Assembly: GCA_030142905.1 (NCBI GenBank)
Contig: JASJOG010000029.1
Location: forward strand, 472,501 to 536,500
DNA: 64,000 nucleotides
DNA from: Heliopora coerulea
Lineage: Eukaryota; Cnidaria; Anthozoa; Scleralcyonacea; Helioporidae
Reading direction: 5' to 3'
Shown in pieces: positions 36,310-48,000 of the stretch. The number at the start of each line of letters is the position of its first letter. The stretch's first letter is position 1. A program made the position numbers and the translations under genes. The notes under the pieces are model-generated. The model was not told the DNA's origin. It did not search any database and saw nothing but the letters and a program-made list of their open reading frames with translations.

Positions 36310-38352
36310 CACCTATAAACTAGAAATACGTGCAAGCAACTAACCCTCGCCTGCCCTTCCAATATACCTCTCGAGAATCCGAGTAAGGTTAATAATTTTA
36401 CAAAATTGTCAAAAACACAAATCGTCCTTACTATAACTGGAAGAGGGAATGTATTAAAAGAAAAACAACATTTGGCTACAACTACCCAAACTGGACATTA
36501 TCTTATATTTAAACTGCTTGTCGTCATATTTACGTTTAAAATTTCGATTATGTTTTATTAAAACCAAACGTTTGGTCAGAATAATCTTTGACGGTTTAAC
36601 GAATGATAAAAGACCAATTCTGAAAATTGTTCGTATCAAGTTGTTCCGATCTCATGACTGAATATTTTTTTGATATTTTTTGACTTAAAAAATTGATAAA
36701 TTCTACATTATCTCAGAGTTGGTTACAAATGTCTAAGATGTGAAATGATAAAGATTTATGTTAAGTATTCATCCGGAAGTACAAGACTTTTGTGACGAAG
36801 ATGAAACGAATTACGAAACCGACGAAATAAACAAATGAAAACAAGAACGAATTCTACATTTCTATTGCTGACCAAAACTCGGAAAATACAAAACATACAA
36901 CACAATACGACAAGCAAACCTTGTGCAAGTTTTGTCGAAAGAAGAACGAGTAGGGTGAAGTAAAAGACGTACTTTTTTTTCCACTGTAAAACTTTTGTAA
37001 AAGAGAAAAATGGCGTAGCGTGCAAACCTTCAACTCTTAAGTATTTTCAACGAAGCGTTCAGCGGCATCTCAACACAAAGTGTTCAACGATAAATTTACA
37101 GAAACAACACAGCTTTAAACATTTAGAATTTCTTGAGAGACTTTAAAATCTTGATCAAAGCATTACTGGTCGAAGATGGTAAAAGTAATCACCTACAAGA
37201 AGTGAGAAAGGCTGAAGTGGACAACATTTTCGCCAAAGGATAGTATGATCTCCTAAGATAACTAGCTTTTCAGCGTGTTTCCAGGCGGCTGTTTGCCTTG
37301 CATTCTTGCCCACAAACCAGAAATAGATTCCGATGTCTTCATTGGGACGACATTTTATTGGGAAAACGATTCTGAAAAAAGGTAGTGAAATCCTTGTGTG
37401 CAAAGCAGAGAAAGGATCCCAATACTTTCAGCCAGGATAAGTTTTCGGGACACCGAGTGTTTCATCTCACTTGTTGAAAAATTGACCATGAACGCAATTC
37501 GGGTAAGTACCGTAAAATATTCAAAATCCATCGTCCTACAGAGATGGATGAACCAGAATCTGCATTCTACTTTGCTATTAAACACTAGGAAAATCCAGGC
37601 GATATTATTTGAGCCAAGAAGTCTCCCTTAGGGAAGAATGAAGTTGGGAAGCCACTATTGAAAGCTGCTCAAAACTATTCCATTCGCAAAACTTGCATTT
37701 CAAAACTACTCGACTCCGACGTACCTGTGATCGTGTAGCTCAGCTAAGTGATTACCAGAACGTGAAATGCCTCGATTTATACAAATTAGCATCGTTTCAA
37801 CTTCAGCAAAGAATGTCGTTTACACTCAGATGCTTGGCAAATGTCCTGGGAACAAGCGAGTTCCCATAACGTCTTTTGCTCATATTCATTAGAAAGAACC
37901 AAGTCAAAGCGTTGCTACAGAAAGTGAACACTTGGCCAATGCATATTCCAAAGAGCTGAGTTTTAGAACTGTCCTTTCAAGTCATAAATTGTCCAGTAAC
38001 TAAGATGTCATGCAAACATGAAACCATTCGCAGGCACCAAGAAAGCCATTCTGTTTGCAGATCTTAAATCATTTACGGGCTTCCCTGTTCAAATGATGTA
38101 AAGAACCTGCGAGAGATCCATACAAGGCAGAAAAGAACGAGACCAAATCGATTTGCTTTAATAAGGATCTTACCAGTCCCCAAGCTTGAACACAGTATTC
38201 TTGAGTGACCAGAATCCATGGATAGACATCTATTTACCAACATAGACACTGCGAAAATTTTTCTCCCTAACCACTACGTGTGTAAAAGGACTCCACGCCC
38301 GTCGAGATGAGTACCCTTGCGCCGCGCTTCGCCCGGTGGGCGAGGAGAATAT
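36310..38352 (+). mobile_element. DUF3504/Crypton-like unit, copy 2
   Basis: Parallel to 29870-32120 throughout, from CTAGAAATACGTGCA (36319) to the end motif GGTGGGCGAGGA (38335-38346). Roughly 6.4 kb separates the starts of the two units. Confidence 0.75.
36766..37960 (+). pseudogene. Decayed DUF3504 tyrosine-recombinase-like gene, copy 2
   Basis: Same blocks as copy 1. The C-terminal box is better preserved: VAQLSDYQNVKCLDLYKLAS then FQLQQRMSFTL (about 37735-37835), corresponding to the SGHKNxxS...YKSAS region with the expected nucleophile Tyr (DLYK). The usual GH is DY, a further inactivating change. Frameshifts and stops throughout. Confidence 0.75.
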
Positions 38353-38790
38353 GCACCACGCACAAGTTGTTGTAGTTGGTTCTTAAACATGTGGGGCATT
38401 ATGAGCTTATACATTGGACACAAATGTCCTTAGCAACGCGTGAAGTTAAGTAAGTTCGAACACGGTTGATGATATCTACTGCCAGTTAAATGATTTAAAA
38501 GTCATTTGAACCAATCACCAGTAAAGGTGCCATTAAGATATTTCCAGAAATAAGACAAAATGTTCTATGATATGCAAGAATAAGAAACCAAAACTTTACT
38601 TATTGAGAAGTTAATCTTGACGAACAAATAATGACTAACAAGCAAGTGCACTGTTTCTCATAACATAATTCACAAGACGCAGAAAACTTTACAGAAACGA
38701 CTAAATAAAATATCCGATCTATGTATGGAAAGGCTCTTTTGAGGTTTCTAAAAATGACGAATATTAAAACAATATTTCCGTAAACATTCC
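38353..38790. other. 3' flank of the ABCG gene
   Basis: Presumed 3' UTR and intergenic DNA between the ABCG stop codon and the Crypton-like copy. No motif recognised. Confidence 0.5.
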
Positions 38791-38794
38791 CCAT

Positions 38795-39075
38795 TTACTT
38801 CTGCTTTCCACGATTTGTAAAGAGAAGGAACAGGAGTGCAATTATGCGATAAACGAGAGCCATTATAAGCATTACTCCCAAACAAAGCGAATAGTTATCC
38901 AGAGTGTAATGATCTTGAAAAGCAATACGATCGCGAACAGGACGGACAACGTCCGGGTAACGCAAAGCTTCTTTTTCAAAAAGAGCCTCGACAAACCAGC
39001 GAATGTATGAGAGGTTGTAACAGAGTGGTCCAAAAAAATCCAGCTTGTCAAGCTTACACAGTGTCGGCGAGCTTC
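38795..39075 (-). CDS. ABCG terminal exon
   Basis: 281 nt including TAA at 38797-38795. Carries the [14 protein letters not shown] block of the last extracellular loop, then the final membrane helix ([15 protein letters not shown]) and a short basic tail. Acceptor ttttag. I saw no AATAAA in the first few hundred bases downstream. Confidence 0.94.
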
Positions 39076-42000
39076 CTAAAATGTCGTACATCAATCACCA
39101 TTAGTGTCCAACTACAAATTTGTATATGGGAAGTATTAGAATGAAAATATAAGAATTTCTGACGACGGAGAAGGCTTTGTAAAATTGCTGAACTGGAATG
39201 GCAACGTGATTAGTCAGGCTAAAATATCTCAGCTCGACCAGTCAGCCTAAAATCTTAACTTCCATGGGTAGTCAACCTGAAATCTCATGCAGCTTGTTTA
39301 GTCAGCCTGCGATAAGAGGTTATTCAGCTCTTCTCGACAGCTTGAAATGTCAACTCGGTTGGTCAAGCTGAAATCCCATGCACTTTGGTTTTGTCGTACT
39401 GAAATCTCAGCTGCATTAGGCTGATATCACAGCCAGGTTAGCTAGTTTGAAAATTCCTTCTCAGCTCACAAAGATATCTCTTAAAAATTGTCTTTGTTTT
39501 TGTCAAAAATTGTCATGGAATAACATGACGAAAATTTCAGTCCTAACTTAGCTTTTAAAACTTCAGTACGGTTAACCGGCTGGCATGTAATCATTTCTTA
39601 AGTATCCTACAGTTAACAATGAAAAGTAATGATGTGCGTTAATTTTGCATGGATCATACAACATATTATAGCATACATCATTCAAGCTCACGTATCTATA
39701 GTGTCGTAATTTATAGGGCTGTCGATGGAAATTCATTCGATTTCTCATATTGCTGCAATATTACCTTTTAATGTAAAATAAACTTCACTTACTTTTACCT
39801 GAAGGCTTGCTTATATTTTCTGAATGTATTACGTAGGGTCATTACTTTGGAGTGTGTCTCATGTCGGCACTGTTAACACGCTATCAACATGAAATTCGCT
39901 ACACTGAATCGCAAATCACACCCAAGCACACAGAAAAATAACAGGGGGAGATTTAGGCGGGGGCGCACCAGAGCGCGTCCCCACTTTTATTTTGATCAGT
40001 TCTCATGAGACATTTTGCTCAGTTATAAAACACAAGCATGAGACATGTGGACCTACAAGAAGGTTGATGATTATTTTCAAAGAGAATCGGAACAGACACC
40101 AAAGAAAACAAATGGTCAAAAATAAAATATTCAAATTTAAAATACACAGAAAACGACAGTGGTATAAAAATAGCTCTACTAAAACGCCACATGGTGACAT
40201 GAATTTCAAAATAAATTGTGCGCCTTCCTTTCTCAAAATTATGGATCCGCCTCTGGTAAGCGTGAAGGTAGAGTTAATTGGACTGTATTTAGTCGAATGA
40301 ATTACTGTGATAAAATAATGTGACTCGTTCGCAAGCTCTGATTAGTTAATACCCGGGTTTGATAAGAGCATTCAAACAGGGAAAATTTCCCGCCAAAAGT
40401 GTAATGAAGTTTCTTTTGCACGTTCAGCCTATTATTTTATAAGAGAAAGATGTAACGGGTTTTGTGTGTTTGAATACTTTGATTCAAACACGTGGTGCGT
40501 TGCTTGACTTTCAAATAGCTTTAAAATAACTCGCTTGTTTTTTCTCCATTTCACCGCGTTTAAATAGTTTCGTTTTGTTGACAAGGGTTTGATCTTCTTA
40601 AGTTCGTCCCTGATTGGTAGTTGAGCTTTTCAACTTTCGAAAAGCTAAGACACTCCCGCAGAGGCTCCTGTTTTTTAATGCTTTTCTCAAGTCTCGCAAC
40701 ATCCTGTGTGTTTGGATCACACTATCCAAACATGGGAATCTGTTTGGTATTTCTTAATTCACAATGCCACAATTCCAAATATAAAGTTAATAGACTTATC
40801 ACTTTATAAGCTTTGGCGGTCTACGTTTGGAAGGGTACAGTCGTGATGTGAGTGTTGATAAACATCCCATGTTTCCTTTGCCGAATGCTGCTCACACGAA
40901 CATGACGTATCCTGTATTTTAACTTCTAAATTTCAAGCATGGCAGTTTTCCAAATGTATAATGAAATTATGCATACCTGATACCATAGCCATGATCAGAA
41001 CAATAACTACAGACGCCATTTGCGAATTTCTGGGACTAAAAATTGTTGAAATGGTGTATCCCATACCGGTACAACACAGTTGAGCACATAGAACTGTTGT
41101 GTAGTGGGAAACAAAGTAAGCTGAAACAAAGAAAAGGATCTGTTAAGTTAAAAATGTCTTGCACCAATCTTTTTACACTTTGCCACTTAACAACTGAGAA
41201 GGGTTTGCACTATGGATCATTATGGCTGGTTCTAGTGATGTTGTCATTTGAAAAGAGAATAGCCCAAAGCCAAGAGAGCAAGCTGCATGATCAATGTCGA
41301 GTGACTTAGATTGACATGAAAGTTAAATCAACAGACAAACCTTTTTATCTCTCAATATCCCCGAGAACGGCTTTTCGATACATTGATAAATTCAAAATAT
41401 AAAAACCCTTTTTGTACTCTATAAGACTGAAGACTGTTTTAATTTTAAATAAGCATTACCTTACAATCTTGTGATAAGATGGAAATGGTACAACAATTTC
41501 TTTACAGAACGTTCGAAATGTTAGCATATATTTCGATTAACAAGGGAGCCGAGAGGAATACACAGAGTATAAATATTTTTGAGAAAACATTCTAAAATTG
41601 CATGCACAAAGCTACTACATTGGCATCAAGATCGGTCACTTTTTATCACTAGATACTTCATCCCAAATTCGTGATGCATGTTATATTCATTTTTACCAAA
41701 TAACATCTATCACACCATTCACTCTTGGCTTTATAATTTTTTTCTAAAACTTGATGAAAACGGTAAATATTCCAGAAACATTAGTGATTACAAGTGTTAT
41801 GTTAGTCTTATTAGAAGTGGCCTATTGGTTACCGATTCTAAAATGACAACAGGATTCACCGTTTAGTGAGAAGAACTTTGGACTCATTCTTGTTGCGTGT
41901 TCGGTTCGATTTCCTTCAAAGGCCGAGTCCATTTCTTGCGAAACTTTTCTGCTTTCTTTGATGGCCTTCGCTCAATCATCAGCAAATATCATTTCCTGCT

Positions 42001-45000
42001 ATATATAGCCTTCGTGTCGAACACAAGGTGTTTCCACACTGCTCCTTCTATTTGATTATATTTTAACTCATTCGATTTCATCCTATCCTATCCCATTCAA
42101 TCAACGCATATGCTGTCCATTCTATCCTATTGTATTGATATTCTATTGATATGAAATTTATCCCAAAAATGCGCAAGGGAATTTGCTGATATCATGCACC
42201 AACGATATGTTTAGGTTCGTCAAGCTCAAACCATCAGAAAAACAATTTCAGAGCCGCAGGCGGGAATCGAACGTGCAATTTGCAGATGAACGAAAAGACG
42301 CTTTGACTATTGGGCTACCGAGGCTCGGGCTAAGGTATAAGTTTAATATATGCTCTTCCTGTATGATAATAGCATGAACAATATGTTAATAATTAATGTG
42401 ATCGAATGAAATTTAATGCTATATTGAAAATACTCTTTGATTATTCATAAATAAAAGACTAAAGACATTGACTCCTAATTAGCATGCTATTAATCGGAAA
42501 CAGAATCGTCCTGATTTAAGTAAAGTTTTCCTTCGATTTTCTTCGTTAAAATTTTCTGAAACTTCAAAATAACCGGTTACCATTACCATTTAAATGTATT
42601 CGTATTTTAAGAAAGATACAAATATTTGCATCAGTATCGGCTTGCCCTGTAAATTCCACACAGTTCGTTTGCCGACATTATACCTATTATATTAAGTGCG
42701 AATGAAAGCTTGCTGATATGATGGAGGATATGAACCAAACTGTTTTTTACAAGACGTGAGCTTGAGAAACGTCTACATATCGTCTATTCTATTCTGTTCT
42801 ATCCTGTCACATGCTGTCATGTCCTGCTCTGTTCTATCCTGCTCTATTTGGTCCCGTTTCGTTCCCTTCCATTCCCTTTCGTTCCCTTCCATTCCCTTTC
42901 TTTCCCTTTCCTTCCCTTCCTTTCTCTTCTCTTCTCTTCTATTCCGTTTTGCTCAATTCTATTTGTTCTACTGTGGAAGCAGTAAGGTTATTTCAATTCC
43001 TGTCAAGCCATCAAGTTAATTAGATTTCAAATCTTCTAAATGAGGTTGATGGGGTTTAGCTTGGACTATCTCTTGGCCATATTAGCCTACTCTGTTCTGA
43101 AATAGCCAAGCCCAGTCTACTTTTATTTATCCTGGTCCGGTCAAGTCTACTAAAGTGTTAGTAATCTTACATCTTGGTGACGTGAGAGTGTACTGCAGAC
43201 TAAGGTAGATCAGCGGCATCAAAATGATTATCGGCAATTGCGCGAAATTAACAGCGAAGAAATAACTAACACGGTTGACACCAGCGGCACTTTCTCTGAA
43301 AAATAGAAACAAAGAATTCAAACAGGTATGTGATAAACGTTTGAGTTTAAAATCAAAATTGGAAGGATGTATTTTGCTACGAGTTTCATGAATCCCAAAA
43401 AAGAAACGTAGCCTGAAATGCTTTCTAGTTTTGCTGTTGTTTCTTTCATGAATGTTGATCGTTAATGTTGCGCATGTAGAGCATCAAGACCAGTACAGAA
43501 TGGTCTTATTTCAGCTGACGTCAAGATTGTTATCATTGTGTAACGCTCTTCCTAAATAATTAGGTTTCATAAAGGCTTTGCCACAAAGTCATAACACTTT
43601 TTTTGTTTTTGCCTTGTCTTTTTCTCAAATGTTCGATTAACAAAGATGGTTATTTTCCCTCCCTGTTTTTTACTTTATGTAGTTGAACCTCATTCTAAAT
43701 TTTACCGCCAAAAAGTTGTTCTCTGGTTTCCAAAGCATCTCAAAGAAGCCAACATCGCTGTTAAACCAATTGCCATTCCACTCATTCTTGTTAGGGCAGT
43801 GAATTTCTCTAATTTTACCTGAAAGTAATGAATTAATAACAGCATAAATGCTCAGTGTTTAGTTTGAAAAGCAGACTTTCAACAGGTAAGCGTTGCTATA
43901 CCAAGTAAACTTTGAATACCTAGGCAAAAAGCTCAAATAAATGAGCCAAAATAAGTACAGCAGCTAGCCACGAAAAAAATAAATAAAAAAAAAATGTATG
44001 ATTTTCCACACACATAATCCTGTATTACAGGGACTAAAAACTGGTCCTCAACCACACAAATCAAGGACTATGCAGCTCACTACATAACACGCATTAGTAT
44101 TAGATTTAGGCTTAGGAGTAGGATTGAGGTCTTGGTTTGGGATTATAAACCTTTTAAAAGCGCCAAACGAATGGCTGATTTGGGTGGTTGCAACGGCGCA
44201 CCAAGGATTTTTGCAAAGGATGACTATAATGTTAAATGAGCCTTCACTATCCTCTTCGAGAAATATTTTATAGTTTAAAGTCTCTCATGGCCATCATTCA
44301 TCTTTCATCTTAAGATATTTCCAAGCTCTCATATGTCTAACATACAAACTTCATCTATCACTATCAATATATAGTGGCTTCCGCTTAGGTCGCACATATA
44401 TATCAAACGTGCACCTTGGCTGACCACCTGAGTCTCGGTAACTCAATGGCTAGAGCGTCTCACCGGTCCTCAGAAGGTTGCGGGTTCGATCCCCGACTGA
44501 GGCTCAGAAATCGTTTTTCTGATTACCGGGATTGACGATCATTCATCTATCATCTTAAGAAATTTCCAAGCTCTCGTACATCTAACATAGAAACTTAATT
44601 TCGTATATTTAATTAGAAATTTCGACAGAAGAAAAACTGAAAATTCCATAATCAAAGGCAAGGTATATTAGTGGCATTTTTGAGTCATGCACGATACCTG
44701 AATTTTCAAAATATTTCTATCTTTTAATCAAAAACTTCATCTCTAGTTGAACAGACGAAAGGGTCACCACAACATATGGTTTAACAAATGGTACAGCAAA
44801 ATCCATTGCCAGCCAAAAATTTGAAAAAATATAAAACAAAATTTAATCCCACAACAAAAATGTAAATAACTTAAGATATAAGCTTAAGAACAAGACAAAA
44901 GTAAGTTCATAATACTTCGACTTTATTACAAATTGCATACGACCCTTAAATAGTCGCAATGAATTTGTTACATTATCAGTAGGAATGTATTATGTATATT

Positions 45001-48000
45001 ACACATTTTGCTGTCCATTACGACAAAATATACTATTATTAACGCCAACCTCAAACTCGTTAACGCAAAACTGCATTCATTTTATTTAATCGACATTCAT
45101 TAACGCTTCTGTCACTTTCAATTAACATTTTTGCATAGAAAGTGACATTCATTGGCGAAGATAATCAACTATTTGCATCAAAGGGCACTCTATAGCGACA
45201 ACAAACGACCATTAACCATTCTACTATACATCAGCAAGAACAAAATTTCAATTACGCAAAAATATTACTCCGGTCTGTTGGAGGGTTGATTTAAGGTTAT
45301 ATGGAATCCCGAAATGCATAAAAGATAATAGAATAAAACTATTGCAATTCGTACATAAACTGAATTCGGTTACTCAGTTCGAATCTCTTTTATTTCGCCA
45401 ATATTTCGATGATCATTTGTTTATGCAACATGCTCTACTCACCACGTTCTGCTCTGCCGAGCCCTTTCAGAACTGTCTTCACTCACCACATTGAATTATG
45501 CAACTGGAGACAGTTGTCCAGTCTATTGCAGGCACAAAATGGAACGTTAACATGTGTTTTTATTTAGTTCACAGCACTTCGTTAACACACACCAATCCTC
45601 GCGTCCCAGAAGAAAAACAAACTGTTTTGTGGCTAAATAAAGCTTAGCGATCAATGCTTTCATGCAGTCCATTACTGCCGTGTATTGTAAGCTTTGATTG
45701 CAAAATATGTTTTGTCTAAGATGTACATCTTTTGCTGTTCATTACCAGAAAATATACTATCGTTAACATCAACCTCAAACTCGTAAACACGAAAATGCAT
45801 TCATTTTAATGAGCCGACATTCATCAATGCTTTTGTCACGGTCAATTATAATTTTTGCATACAAGGTGACATTCGTTAGCGTAGATACGCAGCCTTGTGC
45901 ATCAAAGAGCATTTTATAGCGCCAAAAGACGACCATTAACACCATTCCAGTATACATTAAGGAAAATAAAGTTTCAATAAAACAAAGTATTTCTTCGGTC
46001 TGTTGGAGGGTCGAGGTAAGGTTTTATGGATTTCGGACATGTATGAAAGATAAGGGAATAACACTGTCATAGTTTGTAAATAAACTGAATTCGGTTAGAC
46101 CGTTCGAACCTCTTTTACTTCGCCAATATGTCGATGGCTGTTTTGTCATTTTTCGCTCAGCCCTTTCAAGACTATCTTAACTCACAACATTGAAATATGT
46201 TTTGTAGTGGGATAGAAATTGGTTCTATTCTATCTTTCGTGAACTTCTTAATTGATCGCACACACAGGTTTCAACCTCTGTTTATCGGAAGTCCACGTTC
46301 ACCTGCTTGTTTATAAATTTTGATAGTTTTATTCCCTCATCTTGTAATCCGTGTTTAGTCTGCGTTTTCACTTAACTGATATTATAAAATTTCTCATCAT
46401 ATCACATTTTTCCTGACAAGTATAATTACAAGCTGTTAACCAACTTTAGTTCACAGCACTTTGTCCACACACATCAACTTTTACATCTTATATAGAAAAA
46501 GCATATTTTGCAATCAAAGCTTACAATACACAGCAGTACTGGACTGCATAAAAGCATTGATTGCGAACCTTTATTTAGCCACAAAACAGTTTGTTTTGGG
46601 GTTTGGGTTTTTTTGTCTGTTTTTTAATTTTTTTTTTTTCCTGGAACGTGAAAGTTGATGCGTGTTAAAGGAGTGCTGTGAACTAAAATGTATTTTAAGA
46701 TTCCATTTTGTCCCTGCAATAGACTGGAAAACTGTCTTCTTTTGCATAATTCAGCGTTGTGAGTTAAGGCAGTCCTGAAAGGGCTCAACAGAGCAGAACG
46801 TAGTCAGCAGAGCATTTTAAATAGCAAATCAGTCATCGAAATATTGGCGAAATAAAAGACGTTCGAACTGTCTAACCGAATTCAGCTTATGTAAGAATTA
46901 TAATAGCTTTACTCCATTATCTTTTATACATTTCAGGATTCCAAATAACCTTAAATCGATCCTGCAACAGACCGGAGTAACATCATACGTAATTGAAATT
47001 TTATTCTCTCTGATATATAGTACAATGGTGTTAACAGTCCTCTTTTTGTGCTATAGAATGCCCCTTGTTGCAAACGGTTGGGTTTCTATGATAATGAATG
47101 TCACTTCTATGCAAAACTGTTAATTGAAAGCGACAAAAGCATTAATGAATGTCAACCCAATAAAATGAATGTATTTTTGCGTTAACGAGTTTGAGGTTTG
47201 CATTAATGATAATATATTTTCTGGCAATGAACAGCAAAAGGTGTAAAAGTTGATGTGTGTTAGCAAAGTCCCGTGAACTAACTTGGTTAACAGATTGAAA
47301 TTACACTTGTCAGGAAAAATGTGGTGTGATGAGAAAATTTTATAATATCAGTTAAGTTAAGGTGCCGACAAAACCACGTTTAAAAGATAAGGGAATAAAA
47401 CTATCAAAATTTATAAACAAGCAGGTGAACGTGGACTTCCGATAAACAGAGGTTGAAACCTGTGTGTGCGATCAATTAAGACGTTCAAGAAAGATAGAAT
47501 AGAACCATTTTTTATCCCACTACAAAACATATTTCAATGTTGTGAGTTAAGATAGTCTTGAAAGGGCTGAGCGAAAAATGACAAAACAGCCATCGATATA
47601 TTGGCGAAGTAAAAGAGGTTCGAACGGTCTAACCGAATTCAGTTTATTCACGAACTATGACAGTTTTATTTCCTTATCTTTTATACATGTCCGAACTCGG
47701 TAAAACCTTTAGTTGACCCTCCAACAGACCGGAGAAATATCTTGCTTAACTGAAACTTTATTTTCCCTAATGTATACTGGAATGGTGAGTGATAATTTTT
47801 CAAGGAGGAAGATCTCGAGTGCGTAGATATTTTTTAAGACACAACCGGGACCTGTTGCGTAAAATGCAACTTTGGGCCATCTGGCTGGGAATCGAACCCG
47901 CGACCTCGCGAATCTAGTGCGATGCTCTGCCAACTGAGCTACGGAGGCTGTTGCCAAGAGCATGGCCACGAGTTCAGTATATATAATAGTGGTAATGCCG

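Noticed and set aside
40977..41035. Short version of an ABCG exon starting at an AG at 41036
   Set aside because: Homology to the family continues upstream without break to the acceptor at 41121, and phases then fit.
47885..47949. tRNA gene on the minus strand (anticodon loop CTAGATT)
   Set aside because: A and B boxes are good, but the T-stem is mismatched and the acceptor arms do not pair; it is a SINE head with target duplication.
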